Positions 1 through 13,137 are shown, counted from the stretch's first letter. The stretch is 64,000 bases of DNA from Archegozetes longisetosus (GCA_018873245.2 JAEMBT020000004.1:434001-498000), one strand, 5' to 3'. Notes: generated by a model not told the origin, from the letters alone. Translations and numbers: made by a program.

Positions 1-1195
1 TTTGTGTTTTAGATGGAATAAATGTTTACACTCTATGGATTATGTTTTTGATTGAAGGTTAAATTATGATTTAATATTAATAAAAGATGTGTTGAAAAGT
101 ATTTGAGATTAACTATCTGACTAACCCTATCGTATAAAATGACTAACGAAGTTTGTGCTCAGTAGACATCTTAACACTTGTCTAAATAATACCCAGGCTA
201 GGTTCACAATAATTGAAGCGTGAAATAGAAAAACCGGACATCTCGCCTTTATTTTTACTTTATAAAAAGGCCTATACATAATTTAGTGCTTATATTGGTA
301 TACAGACCTGACATCTATCGTGACAAACGTCTTTTTTAGTTTAGATAAATGTTTATTAAATCTTAAATAAAATAAATTTGAATTTTAATAAATTATTTTC
401 ATAACCGAGTAGTTGTTGGGCAGTGCTTTGATTAAATTGAATCAACAGATAGAAAACGTACTAATTTTTGAGAACGAGTCTAAATTATACCAACTCTATA
501 TAGAGCTCTGAAATGTATTAATATTTCCGATATTATGGGGCCTTTTGTTATGGAGTGAGATGTCTGATTTTCCATTTCACGCTTCAATTGCTCATTTATA
601 CGTCACTTTCTTTGTTTATTGTACATAGAACCCAAAGTTTTTAACATTAAATATATAGAACTCCAGCAGGAGATTTTAAAATTGGCACATAAGATTGATG
701 CGTGCATAGAACCCGTTTTATAAAACCGATATTGCGCTGTATCAGTCTCAGTAATTTCTCCAGCGTTCGTTAAATAAATTTATGTTCGAGTGTACAGCAG
801 CTTCGATGAAAATAAGCACAGCCTAGTCGGAGGCGAAGGTGGTCTCTTCAAACTGTACAGTACGACGGTAAAGTTGACCGAATGTAGCGCGACATACGTG
901 ATCAACCCCTATAGATGAAACCATGCGTGTAATTTTTATATAACTTGGGTTAATTATCAAATTATGATATGTGTGGAGAAATTATTACATAGTCCGGGTA
1001 TTATTTAGATAAGTGTTAAGATGTCTACTGAGCGCAAACTCTGTTAATTATATTATACCTAAGGGTTAGTCAAATAATTAAACACAAATACATTTCAACA
1101 CATCTTTGATTAATGTTAAATCATAGTTTAACCTTCAATCGAAACATAATCCATAAAAAAGTGAAAACAGTTATTCCATATATAACACAAAAACT
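1..1195. mobile_element. Foldback / long-TIR element, cut by the left edge
   Basis: Bases 1-200 reappear inverted at about 990-1195 (for example the segments around 130-200 and 995-1075), and a second nested pair lies at 208-246 and 554-592. No transposase reading frame is visible between the arms. The outer end may lie left of the window, so no target-site duplication can be checked. It looks like a non-autonomous foldback transposon of about 1.2 kb. Confidence 0.7.
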
Positions 1196-2355
1196 ATAAA
1201 TTAAAAATTTAGAATAAACAATAATCAATATTACAAAACTTGTATGTGTTTAGATTTATTCAAATATTGATTTCCTATTAAGCGCTTTAATAATTATTTC
1301 CTTAATATGACAAAATTAAACAAATAATCCCGGGCTATATTTACAATAATTACTCCTTATTATAATCTGCTTAATTCTTTACTTTGATAAGTCAATCTAT
1401 CAAATTGAAAGGATTGAATGATTCTATATTGCTCGAAAGAACACTTCAAAAACAATGCTGAAGTAGCAATAGCAATAATTCAGGTATTGATCAGAATTTA
1501 GCTCACAGATCGCTTGATTACCTTTTACTTACCCATGTTCACACGTGCTACTCTTCCCAAAAGATATCACAATGATCTCTCAGATCTTATAAGAATTCAA
1601 TTTTTCAACCATTGTAAGATATAGAGAAGGCATCTGATTATTCAACAAAAACTACACAATTGAGTAGTCATTTTGGAAAATTTTTAAGAGATTTGATTAA
1701 AATAATAAAAATACCCAATCATGACAAATAAACTGAATATCATTTGCTAAATCTTATGCACATTGAACATCAATTGTGGCCTCATTTTTATCAAAGCAAA
1801 AGCTGTCTTCTATTTCAGACATTTTCTATATAGAAAATAATTATTTCATTAATTACTTCAGGTCTCGGTTAAAATTATTTTCTATTAGTCAAAATCTTTC
1901 AACTAATAAACGTTCGATTATTTCATAACCATCGTATTTAAATAAATTAAATCACAACTATTACACATAATTATTCAATAATATCAAAACAATTTATAAA
2001 ATGCATGTTCATTGCATTTATTATATCTACTATTAAAAGCATGCATTATTTTGGACATTTTTAGTGCACGAAATTACAGTTTTTAAATTATTGATTAAAC
2101 GAAAGTTTGTCTTTTGGAAAATACATCTATTTTTATAGTTTTGAAAAAAATTTTGAGAAAAATTGGAAATTACTTGATTAAATAATGAAAGTGTCTTAGA
2201 CAATCTATTAATACTTATTAAAACAACACATCTTATGTGTGTTTGCATGAACTCATATAATTATTTAAAAATCCAGTATCAAAATATCAATACTTTCTCA
2301 CTAGTATTGAAATACTATCTATGTAATTCTTTCTATGATTTAAAATATACTTTAG
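1196..2355. other. AT-rich non-coding stretch
   Basis: No coding region, RNA gene or repeat pair was recognised. It may contain the intron or upstream exon of the orphan exon that starts near 2356, but no convincing donor and initiator ATG were found. Confidence 0.4.
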
Positions 2356-2818
2356 GTTTAAAGACTATTGGTTTTATAGGAAATCCAATCTATTCTTGAA
2401 AACCGAACCAGATGGGAAAGAGACAATAAAATTGCACTTTGAAACAGGCGTTTGTTTGAGACAAGGAACAATAGATTTATCTCTTAGTCATATGTCTCTA
2501 AAAGTATTGAGAATATTTGACTTCTTAGGCTATAGCAGAATATGTTGTTTAGTATTTGTAGAACTTAACAGATCTAAATTGAATTGCCAGGAATTGGCAG
2601 TAAATTATCGCAATTTGTGTTCTTATTATGTTTACTCTATAGGAAACCTCATGGATCTCAGATGTAAGGATTTATATCTATGCGAAATGATTACTGACGA
2701 AGAACCAAAATATGTATATATAAAATATTTGAATGTATGCAATCATTTTCGAGTAGAAACTTATACTGAAGATAATAAAACAAGAATTTATTTAGACTTT
2801 TCCATACAGAGGATATAA
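2356..2818 (+). CDS. Orphan terminal exon of an unrecognised cysteine-rich protein
   Basis: An open frame runs from 2339 to the TAA at 2816-2818 with no useful ATG near its beginning, so it is read as a last exon. Two acceptor-like sites (AG at 2354-2355 or 2378-2379) give the same phase. The roughly 150 encoded residues include about eight cysteines (as in RICCLVF, KLNCQEL, LRCKDLYLCEM, LNVCNHF) and end in YLDFSIQRI. Codon use and residue balance look protein-like and the antisense frames are broken. No family was recognised; the cysteine spacing would fit an extracellular protein, which is inference. The upstream exon(s) were not found and may lie left of the foldback element. Confidence 0.45.
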
Positions 2819-3019
2819 GGCTAAACTCCAACAAATCAGAGGAAAATCTGGTTCTGCAATCGCTCTACAATCGACTTGTTTAATCAATTCTTAAGATCAA
2901 ATTTCTTAAAAGTATCACACAACTATTGTGTCGTTTAAGCAAATGTGAATGGAATAAATGGTATCAAACATTCCGAATTAATGTAGAAAGAAGCTCTTCA
3001 TTCTCCTGCCTATGCTACG

Positions 3020-3752
3020 GATATATCATTTTAATTTCGCTTACCAAAAAACTTCTAATAACCTTATAATTAAATAAGATAAAATTTTGAAATTTGAGAC
3101 AATTGTAGTTTATTTGTCGACAAATAAATTCAAATTACAGCAAATGTTGAAAATGCCCACCGTTCGCGGAAATACAGAGGCTAACGCAACGAACTATATT
3201 TTTAGAAACATTCCGCAATGTTTTAGAACTAATGCCTTGAATTTCATTTCAATGTTTAGTTCCAGTTTATCGAGATTTTGTGGATTTGAGAGATATACTC
3301 AATCTTTTAAATGTCCCCATAAAAAATAATCGGGTCACACACGCACACACACTTTGCTAATCGAATGATGTCAAAGAGTAACCAACGGCTCCCAACAGAG
3401 ATTGATTGGACGCCGCGTTCACCAGACCTGACAAGTCCCGATTATTCTTTTGTAGGAACATTTAAAAGACTGAGTATATCTCTCAAATCCACTAAATCTC
3501 GATGAACTGAAACTAAACATTGAAATGAAATTCAAGGCATTAGCTCTGAAACATTGTGAAATGTTCCTAAAGACATGGTTCGTTGCGTTCACCTCTGTAT
3601 TTCCGCGAACGGTGGGCATTTTCAACATTTGCTGTAATTTGAATTTATTTTTCGACAAATAAACTACAATTGTGTCAAATTTCAAAATCTTATCTTATTT
3701 AATTATAAAGTTATTAGAAGTTTTTTGGTAAGCAAAGTTAAGATGATAGCCT
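3020..3752. mobile_element. Inverted pair of mariner-type remnants
   Basis: About 3020-3330 and 3419-3752 are inverted copies of each other. The right copy reads on the plus strand as a transposase C-terminus: PRSPDLTSPDYSF near 3410-3455 and, after stops and a frame change, CISANGGHFQHLL near 3596-3640. The left copy carries the same remnant on the minus strand. The arms end in matching sequence around TTACCAAAAAAC. A short AC-rich microsatellite (3331-3353) lies at the junction. All coding frames are broken. Confidence 0.75.
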
Positions 3753-4839
3753 TGTACTTGAAGCTTTTCGTTATATTAAAAGTGTAGAATACTGTGATGA
3801 TAGGTTTAAAGAAGTAGCCAAATTATTTGAGTTAATGTTTTGCATAACCCGAACCTTTATCCATAGACTAATAATAGTATTCAAACAGATGATTTGTTCT
3901 TGTATTGCTGTTTAGTAAACCAAATCCGCTAGCAAAACAGTTTGATTGGTATATAATTAGATCTATAGTTAAGGTGTTAACAGATTGTAGCCGAACTGTT
4001 AACATTGTTGTTGATGGCTTTGAAACGGACGCTAAATACTTAACCTTATTTTGAACAGTTTTTCAAAGTGAGAACGCATTTTGTGAAGCCTTTAGGAGAA
4101 TTAATGTTCTGATATTGTTTTCTGACTAACTGTATCGGTTTTATTTAAATTAAAAACTAACAATATACAAAATGTACTCATCTATCAACACTAATGGAAT
4201 TTAGAGTTTTAAAAAGATTTATTTTCTTAAAAGACTATTCCGTCACTAAGAGTTTGTCATTCGGGCAAAGCTTTGACACTAGCAAATAGATCTCAGAAAA
4301 ATACTTCAGAAGTAATAAGTTTTTGATTTTGCCAGAAACGACAAGAAATCTTCAAGATGCTTGAGCACTATTCAAAGTAGTGAAAATATTGCTGAAAAAT
4401 ACTTAAAACTTTCTTGTTATAAACATGAAAAATTGTTCTGAATGTTTGATCAAAGCTCTCATTTATCTGTGAATAGAAACTTATTGATGACACGAATCTG
4501 TTGTACTGAATCGATGAAAAAGATTATGACTTTGAATAAAACTAATGCAAATAGTGAGCAACTCATTTATTATGATAAACGTACAAGTAATCAAATTTAG
4601 AGAGTCTATTTGTGAGCAAAGGTCTAATTTTTTAGAACTGGATAAACATTACATTATAGTGAATTGCATATTAAGCAGTGACTTCTGCGCCTGCATCAAA
4701 CCGTGTTCCTATATTAAGCCGATTCCTCATTAAACTGTTTTCTCATTTATAAAAGAACGGCTTAATATGCAAATCAAGATACTATTTGGCATTAGTACTC
4801 CATTAAGCAGCTCTAAAATATAAGAAATTATTTTGTGAA
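3753..4839. other. Non-coding stretch with a small inverted repeat
   Basis: The only structure seen is a short inverted pair, ATTGCATATTAAGC near 4662 and GCTTAATATGCAAAT near 4752, which may mark a tiny (~110 bp) MITE. No gene was recognised. Confidence 0.4.
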
Positions 4840-5672
4840 CAGTACCGTAACCAGGTTTGAGCTCTGGTAGGGCTACGACTAGGTTTTTGCTCATAGTGAA
4901 ATGGTTTTATGATGTTTCGACAGTAAGATGTTTGAAAAGATTTCATGGTTTTAAAGATTGCCAACTAATCTATTGTTTCACTACTCAAACGGTGTCTTCC
5001 CAGTTTATAGACATCCACTTTATAGACATTTCATTTCATAGACTAATTATTCGTTAATGAAAATTCTAGTTATCGAGGAGATTATTGATGTTAATTCTGA
5101 ACAATCTAATTGAATCTAATTTTGAAAAATGATCATTTTCCCCATTGTTTGATTCAATAAAACTCAATTCAGACTAGTTTACAGATAGATTACACAAACT
5201 CTAACCAATCAATAAAATTCAAATATAGATATGCAGAAATATTCTAATTAAATAACAAATTGATATATTGAGCTGAATAGACTTAAAATAAGAATCACTT
5301 TTCGTTCACTTGAAAAATAGTTAAATGAGTTTGCATTTTGCGTGTGTTAAATATCTTAATTATCATAAGATTATAAGATTAACGGACTAGTAGATATGAG
5401 ATTCGATGCACTCGATTTTCAGTTTAATTAATATACAATTATTTTAAAAGTCTCAGATGTGTAAATAAATTTAAAGAATTATTTTGAATAGCTTAAAAAT
5501 GTCTCTCTAATCAAGTGACTATGAAATAAAATGTCTATGAAGTGAAATGTCTATAAAGTGGATGTCTATAAAGTGGATTTCTATCAATCGGGGTATAGCC
5601 ACTCAAACATTTTACACACAATTTCCTGAGAATCTCTGGTGGGTCTATAGCCCCTATGTGGTTACGGCACTG
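4840..5672. mobile_element. Non-autonomous hAT-type element with 8-bp TSD
   Basis: The element starts CAGTACCGTAACCA and ends with the near-complement TGGTTACGGCACTG. It is flanked by a perfect 8-bp duplication TTTGTGAA (4832-4839 and 5673-5680), as expected for hAT. Inside are inverted arms made of short tandem units reading like CTTTATAGACATTTCA (5003-5046 inverted at 5521-5586). No transposase is encoded. Confidence 0.75.
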
Positions 5673-5680
5673 TTTGTGAA

Positions 5681-6104
5681 ACACAAAAATGGTTCTCTAT
5701 TATATTTTGAGTCAATGCTGCCAAACATAGATAGAAATCCCATTAAACTGGTTTAATTCGGTTTTATGATTAAAAGTTAGTTCATAAAAGATTATAATTC
5801 GCGGTGAAACTCAAATCATGATGTAACTTAACTCAATCTTCAACTGATAATTTCTTATCGCTTATGGATGCTACGAACAGATTTTATAACAATTTAATAT
5901 TTAATATATATTTATCATAACTTGCATTAGAAATCTCACTAAACAATTTAATAATGATTCCAGCAGACAGAACGATAATGGATAGCTCAGAACAAACATC
6001 TAACTTATGCTCAAAAACCTTCTCTGCAACTCCTAAAAATGGTTTTGATGGGTTTAATTATTTTAAACCAAATTTGCCACTTAGAAAAATTTAATCTCTT
6101 AAAA
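5681..6104. other. Non-coding stretch
   Basis: No gene, repeat pair or regulatory signal was recognised between the hAT MITE and the foldback arm that starts near 6105. Confidence 0.4.
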
Positions 6105-6512
6105 ATTTTTAAACTAAACTTTTTCTCAAAAACAACTTTAATTTTATTTGATAAAATCTTAAAGTATTTGAAATAATAAAATCAGCTAGAAAATGCTTAA
6201 TTATGATAATTACAGAAAAAGTGATTGAAACACAGATTGTCACAAAAACTGAAAAATTAAAAGATGTAGAATTACAATTTTTCAATATAGCAATTTCCAT
6301 CTTCTAAATTGAAAATTATATCACAAATATTTTGACATTTAATATATACAAGGTTTTTTTCTAGAAAGCTCCAAACAGAAAAATTTAAACAATTAGGGGA
6401 AAGAGCTTTTAGTGTCTAGAAAATAATCCTGTGGATACTGAATGTCAAAATATTTATGATATAATTTTCAATTTAGAAGATGGAAATTAGTATATTGAAA
6501 AATTGTAATTCT

Positions 6513-8390
6513 TAGGGATCGGATTTTTCGGTAAATACCGAATTTTGTTCTTTGTTCCGATTTGCTTGAAACTTTGTAGAAGTATAAGACAATACTTAAT
6601 GATCATTTTAGCATTATTCCTATCTTACCAAATTTTATCGAATCTAATATTTTATTACGGAATTACCGAAAATTGAATTTTGTCACCAAATCACCGAAAA
6701 TTCCTCAAAATAACAAGCTGTAACTATTGAAAGTTCCCTATAGTGTATTGTTTACTATTTACCTACTTGTGATTTAAATTAAAACTAGTCTTTAGTTAAA
6801 TTATGTGCAATTAAAATGCCAAAAACATTGAAGGACTCGATTTCAAAGAAACTCAACGACTTGGTCAGAGAATTTACTTACTTTATTACAGATGGGAAAA
6901 TTATTTATTGTAATTTATGCGAAATTGAAGTCAGAGGAGATTGAAACCATATAAGAGATCGAGTCAAATCTCATTCACAGTCTCAATGTCACCAAAATAA
7001 TAAACGAATTAAATCAAGTCAACCTCAAATACAACCTTTAATTGCCAGCGCATTAGAAAAAGCAAGTACTTCATCAAGAAATACAAACGAATTTTATACA
7101 AAACTGACTCAGCCTGGATTCAAGAAGACATTCCCTTATCAAAGTTAAATAATCCCAGTTTAAAATCATTTTTGGAGAGAGAATTTAAGAGAAGTATACC
7201 AGATGAAAGTACTCTTCGTAAGAGTTATATAACTCCCATCTACGAGGCAATAATTGATGAAATCAAGAGAAGAATAGGAGACAATCCAGTATATTTTGTT
7301 TTAGATGAAACTACCGATAAGTGTTGTCGCTATGTTTTAAACATCTTGGTTGGTTATTTCGATGGAGAGGCAAACAAACCAATGCTTTTTTCAACTCAAT
7401 TTTTAAATAAAACCGATAATACGACTGTCTCGCAGGCTTTTATGGACGCATGTAACAATCTTTGGGGGAAAATATTTTACGATAGAGTTTGGTTAATTGT
7501 CACCGACCAGTCTGGTTACATGATAAAAGCTTTTAGAGATTTAAAAACCCTTTTCCCTAATCTTCATCATGTGACTTGCATTGCACATGCCCTTAATCGA
7601 GTTTGTGAGACAATTAGGAATCACAATGAAGATGTCAACATGTTTCTATCACTAATGAATCAGATATTGGCTCGATCTCCTCAAAGAAGACTAAATTGGA
7701 CTTCAATTACTGGTCTATGTTTACCTCCAGATTCCGTTATAACTAGATGGGGAACTTGGATAAATGCTGGCATATTTTATGCTGAAAACTTTACTAAAAC
7801 AGTAGACTTTATTGCTCAATTGGAGGACAAGTCAGAAGCAATAAAGAAAATTTAAAAATTATTGAAGAACAGAATTTTAAGGATCAAATGGTAGCTCTTC
7901 ACGAATTTAAACATATTCCTGAAAATATTACTAAACTCGAAGCCCAAGGCCTTAAAGTTAAAGAACAAGTGAAAATTGTCAACAAATTAAAATCAAAGCT
8001 CGATGGTTATGCTTTGGAAAAGTTAAACGACAGTTTACGCAAGAATCCTGATTTCGTCAAGTTTACAGAGATCAAGGATATTGAATTTCGTATTAAAACA
8101 AAGCATGCTCCCTTAGTCTCTGTCGACGTCGAAAGATCATTTTCTGCATATAAGTCTCTTCTTCGTTATAATCGTCAGCGTCTGCTTCCAGAAAATATTG
8201 AAAAACTATTAATTGTTCAATTTAATTCAATGTTTAACGCTATCTAGTCGTTAAGTATTGAATTAGTATCTTTTACGGTTTAAGAAACTTAATAAATAAT
8301 TTTACCAAATATTTACTGAATTTAACACTTTTTTGTCACCGATTACCTACCAAATTTAGTATTTTTTGCTACCGAAAAATCCGATCTCTA
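6513..8390 (+). mobile_element. hAT transposon, near full length, with TIRs and 8-bp TSD
   Basis: Ends are TAGGGATCGGATTTTTCGG and the complement of TAGAGATCGGATTTTTCGG. The flanking 8-bp duplication GTAATTCT (6505-6512 and 8391-8398) is perfect. The 1878-bp element holds a decayed transposase gene (6816-8247) between AT-rich subterminal regions with repeated TACCGAA-type motifs. TSD length, TIR length and protein remnants all agree with the hAT superfamily. Confidence 0.9.
6816..8247 (+). pseudogene. hAT transposase pseudogene (BED-like finger to dimerisation region)
   Basis: The remnant spans three frames. It begins with ATG at 6816 (MPKTLKDSISKKLND) and a BED-like zinc finger, YCNLCEIEV followed by HIRDRVKSHS, broken by TGA at codon 43 (6942-6944). 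A frame change near 7100 leads into 7172-7855, the catalytic core: IPDESTLRKSYI, then YFVLDETTDK and HVTCIAHALNRVC. Another frame change near 7855 leads into 7888-8247, the C-terminal dimerisation region with VDVERSFSAYKSLLRYNR. Material appears to be missing between the finger and the core, and between the core and the C-terminus. The nonsense codon and two frame changes mean it cannot make an active protein. The CGGBP1-like finger resembles one branch of animal hAT elements; the exact subfamily is not assigned. Confidence 0.88.
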
Positions 8391-8570
8391 GTAATTCTAC
8401 GTTTTTTATTTGTTTGCAGTTTTTATGATAATATGTTTTGATCACTTTTTCTGTAATTATCATTATCGTAATTAAGCATTTTCTTACTAATTTTCTTACT
8501 TTAAACACCTTAAGTTTTTATAAAATAAAATTAAAGTTGTTTTTAGAAAAACTTTGGTTAAAAAAATTGC

Positions 8571-11500
8571 AAAACCGAACGCATCGAACCCGATCCCTGG
8601 ATGTCTCAAATCATATACGCTGCCTCAGCACCACGAAGTACTTTTAGTCATTCACTTATTTAATCAGTAATTGATGTAATTTCAAAAATCTAAATTGCAA
8701 AAAATATGTTATGTAATGCGCTGACAGCTAATTTTTTGTTTTATAGCGTGCCTAAGATTGACTTTATAAAAAAAGAATTTCAAATTTGTGACGTTCGCTG
8801 CCGATGATCCATTGTAAGACGCAGTCTAGGCCTAGATGTTCCTCAAACCAATCCATTCATAAGGATTTCTAAATCTCTTTGAAGTTTTTCATCCTGCTGT
8901 ATCAGGTACCCTTGACAGTGAACGTCACTTCGCTACTTTCGTAATTTTTTGTTACAGTTTGTAGCTAAATATTAATATGTAGTTATATGGTTTATTTACA
9001 TTTATCATAGGATTATTCATAGTAATAGTACAAGATAATTATGACTGTAATTTGAACTCATGGAAAGTGTGAGTCAACTTTGTTCGATCAGTTCGATAGG
9101 TCAGTGTTGGAATTCCATTCCGATCTTTACTCAAAAAGTAAATTCGAGTTTTCTCCTCTAATATAGTATAAGACTGATCCCGTTCGCAGAGAGGCAAGGG
9201 ATCAAATTATTTTTTGAAAACTTTGATTTCTCCATAGACTCCGTTATAAAAATAAATTCTGTTATTCCCAAACTATACATAACTAAGATTTAATATTTTG
9301 TCACATCATGAAACCATCCAAGGGGTGTATTAGTGACCTTAAATCGCCCCGCCCAATTATAACCCAAGTTCCTCCTTTTCCATCAGATCACAAATCTATT
9401 ATTGCACTCGCTAAACAATAAATGCACCTGATCTTGTTCAATATCCGAAATCTATTTTTCTTTATAACTAATAAAAATTTAACAATAACTAATAAACATT
9501 TAAAAGAAATCACGGATTAAATCTAGAGTCATGATCAGCGCCTAAGTCAGCTTTGAAAATTGGCAAATTAGTTTGTCACAATTTGCGATAAAGAAGAATG
9601 TTCAGGCTAAGCAATTGTTGGATAGTCATCAATGGTTATAAGGAATAACTTACTCAAAGCGTAGTTCATTTGAGAGTATGTGCAGCACTCAGACAACTAG
9701 AAATCAGTACTGATCAAAAAACAAAGATCAATACAAGTGCTGGCACAAGAAAACTAATTTATTGTAAAGTTACTGTAGTTCAATAATTTATTATCAAAGT
9801 TATTTACATGTCTCAAGTTGATCAAAATGCCAAAGAGCAGTTCAAACACAATGGCTTGGAAGAAAAATTTATAAATAGATAAAAAATGAACCTTCAATAC
9901 AAACATGAATTATAAAATTGAAAAGTGTTTTTATTGATTATTTTGTATAGCGTTAGTAAATTAAATAAAACTTTCACTTAAATATTTTCTATTCAACTAA
10001 TGGTATGAATTCGCATTTAGATCTGTTGGCAGTCAATTAAGAAATATAAAAATCTCAGAATGAATTTTTTTCTCATTTGAATAATTTCCCGGAATATAAG
10101 CCTTGTCTTGATTTATTTTGGTGTAAATTCAATTTACACAGCTATGAATTATTCCTTAAATGTCTTCTTTTCTTCACCAGACAGTAAGCTTATAGTCAGT
10201 ACCTTTTACAGCTAAGTAGTGGAAGACGCAATCTTTATCCCAAGATTTAGATAGGATCCAAGGTCTCTTTTGAAGACATAGCTTGTATCATAGTTTGTAT
10301 TCGAGATAAACTTCAATTTATTGCTTGTTTTGTTAGAGCACGTGAACTCGAACAAATTCTATTAAAGCTGGTTTTGATTTAATATCAACTGATTGCTCCA
10401 AATATTTTCGCACAAAATTGATTGCAGTTTGATTACTGTTAGTTTTAAATAGTATTCAATAGACATATGTGTTTCAATTAATTAGTTGTAATTACAAAGT
10501 AGGTTGAATTCAATCCTAAATATGAATCTATGCCAACACTTCAAAAGAGTGATTATTACTTTTATCAAAGATTTATAGAATATTAAGTCATCAAAGCCTT
10601 TTATCGAGTCTTACATGAGATTTGTCTGGTCTCTATGCAAATATCGATAGCAGACCTCGCCATTCACATTACTAATAGCATTGTAAGTTATTAGTTCCGT
10701 GTCTGATGTAAGAGTATTAGTATTAAATACATTCAATATTGTATAAATATTTTTACCTATATACAATGTTGTATTTGCGTAATTGAGTCCAGTTCATGCT
10801 TAAGTCAATGACATTGTATGGTCCAAACCACTTATTAAGTAATGTGTTGCTCATAAAAATTTGATCAACTCATAGCTTTAGACATGTACTCCGATAACAT
10901 GGGTCATTATTATATTATAGAAAAATACTACAATCTGTTTCTCATCAGAAAAAGCATTTTTTGCATCGAACATTCATCTGATGTTGACTATGAAAATTAG
11001 AATTATAGTCAACCCGACTATTTTCCTAAGCGTTACCAGTTTATTGCGTAAATACTTATGAGTTTTTAGCAAATAAAGCTATTATATCATGATAACAATG
11101 AATTTTCGTGTCTGCATTATTAACATCTGTAATCATTTTAAAAATTTGCTTATTACTCTTATTTAAATGCAACGCTTAAATTAAGAAATTTAAAATGTTT
11201 GAACAAACGAAATATGCGATTAAAGTGTCTCTTTTTGAGTCTGCAACTTAACTAACAATAATTATTATATGAACGTAGCTTAAGGACTCACAATTAGATT
11301 CACAAGAATTAGTATCCAAATATATAAAGTTATATGTGCATGAATATCTGTTATAGCGTCAAAGCTTGCACAAGCGCAAAGGCACTTCCGTCTTTATGTC
11401 TGAAACTAGTGATGTTCCATTTAGATATTTAATCATTAACACCATTATAATTCAAGGCTATTTATTCGAGTCAATTAACTTAAATCAGTTTCATATAGAA

Positions 11501-11894
11501 TTTTCACGTATTGAGGATTGTACTAACGAAAGAAGACCTGATTCTTCAGATCGATGAAAGTGACGCCAAACTAAATCAATAAGTTCTATATAGTGTTGTT
11601 ATGGCATTCCAACCAAAACAACAGACTTATCGTTCACCAGTTTTTTGTTTACTTCACATCGAATATTTAATCTGAATAAAATGCTACTAATATTTTAAAT
11701 GATAATCCTGTAAACAGTTATTACTCTTTTGCAGACTAATTTTATCAAATGCTGACAATATACTCGTTGAAAATTTCTGGAATTAGTTTCTCTTCAGTTT
11801 AAATATTGAGAATTGATCAGTTATAAAATAAATTTTTGAGATACTATTTTTCTCAGAAAAATACTTAATAACACAATCTAACTAAATTTAAATA
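8571..11894. other. Long AT-rich intergenic stretch
   Basis: About 3.3 kb with no convincing exon, RNA gene or paired repeat. Short open frames here lack splice context and look random. Confidence 0.45.
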
Positions 11895-13137
11895 ATGCCA
11901 GTTCTTACTTATAGAGGTGGTGGAAATACAAATTTAACATCTATGTAAGTGTCTTAAAATGTAATTTAATTTTTAAGGAAAACTTTGCTGACACTGTTTA
12001 AGCATAATAATTTAACATAATTATATCTAGTTTGAGATTTGAAAATTAATTACTTTGCAATTTATTATTATCTGTCGAGTAGCTGAAGCCCTTAAATCCA
12101 ATAAAAATTTGGCAGAACTGTACTTATGACAACTATTGCTGGACCTTGACTTCAATACTGAGTGATAATATATTTTAAAATTAGATTCAGAAGAGGCTCT
12201 CTCAGTTCGGTTATACTAATGTCATACTCATGCAATTAGAGGTTCAAATTGTTTTCTTGAAAAATGTTTTTCTGTCAGTTCTACCAAGATCTGAACAATG
12301 AAGCAGATTTACTATCCTCAATAAAATGCTAATGATACTAGGATTAACTTTTCTCTTTAGTTATAGACTAAGGTCACAATCAAATTAATTATTTTGCGAG
12401 GCTCTATAAAATTCAATGAAAATAGTTTGTCATAAGTTTTATAACTTGAATGCATGTAAAGAGTTATATTCTGTCATAGAATCTTATTTTATGACTTGAG
12501 AAAAATCTTGAAGGCTCAAAACTTTTTTATATCGTAACTGATATCAGTTATAAGGCTAAATTAATTCTCTATAAATATATTTAAGATCAGAGAATGAAAA
12601 CGGATTGATCAGACATAATACAAAAACTCTTAAGCGCCTGAATTAAATTTTTAAATTTATTTGAAAATAGTACAATAAGTATTTTTTAGATTTGGTGTTA
12701 GTCCACGAAGTTTCCTCCGACCGTACAACTCTGGCGAAAGTAACAAAACTAACGGATTATTAATAATAACTGTTACCCTAATTCTAGTCATAATACTTTT
12801 ATTATTGGCACCAAAATCAGTTCAACCGACTGCTACTCAAATTGGAATCGGATTATCATTACTATTACCAATCATTTTCATCATAAGAATAATAAACTAC
12901 TATCTGAGAAAGACGTTTGCACAACAAGTCATCCAATATGAAATTCAGGATCAAGGTCCTGCTTATTCGTCGTTTGTTAATACTGGTAGCAGAAGAAGTA
13001 GTATTTTTACCGTCAATTTACCGAATGATAACCAAACTATTGGATCACAACTTACTTTAAATAGTGAATTGCCTCCAAGTTATGAATTACCGCCGAGTTA
13101 TTCACAAGCGGCCTCTATGTGGACATTGAAGTCTTAG
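11895..13137 (+). CDS. Two-TM membrane protein with a double PPSY tail (two exons)
   Basis: Exon 1 is 11895-11944 (ATG, 50 nt, donor GTAAGT). Exon 2 is 12690-13137 (acceptor TTTTTTAG). The phase matches (AT|A) and gives a 165-residue protein. Residues about 38-57 and 66-84 form two hydrophobic segments separated by a short loop. The N-terminal part is Gly/Ser/Asn-rich with candidate N-glycosylation sites, and the ~75-residue C-terminal tail carries two PPSY motifs (145-148 and 151-154). PPxY motifs are established ligands of WW domains such as those in Nedd4-family ubiquitin ligases, so a trafficking or adaptor role is plausible inference. No named family was recognised. A second gene at 54085-54892 shares the TM plus double-PPSY layout. 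The splice model rests on canonical sites and frame continuity; no transcript evidence is available. Confidence 0.7.

Larger units (their letters stand above)
6105..8570. mobile_element. Foldback element interrupted by a hAT insertion
   Basis: The left arm (about 6105-6355) is matched in inverted orientation by 6436-6512 followed by 8399-8570. The right arm is therefore split by the hAT element at 6513-8390. Bases 6442-6510 are the nearly perfect complement of the left arm around 6275-6350, and the match resumes beyond the hAT at about 8435-8560. Without the insertion the element would be roughly 0.6 kb. No coding capacity of its own. Confidence 0.75.

Noticed and set aside
8571..8600. CGAACCCGATCC-like sequence resembling a tRNA T-arm
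   Set aside because: No matching D-arm, anticodon arm or acceptor stem could be placed around it.
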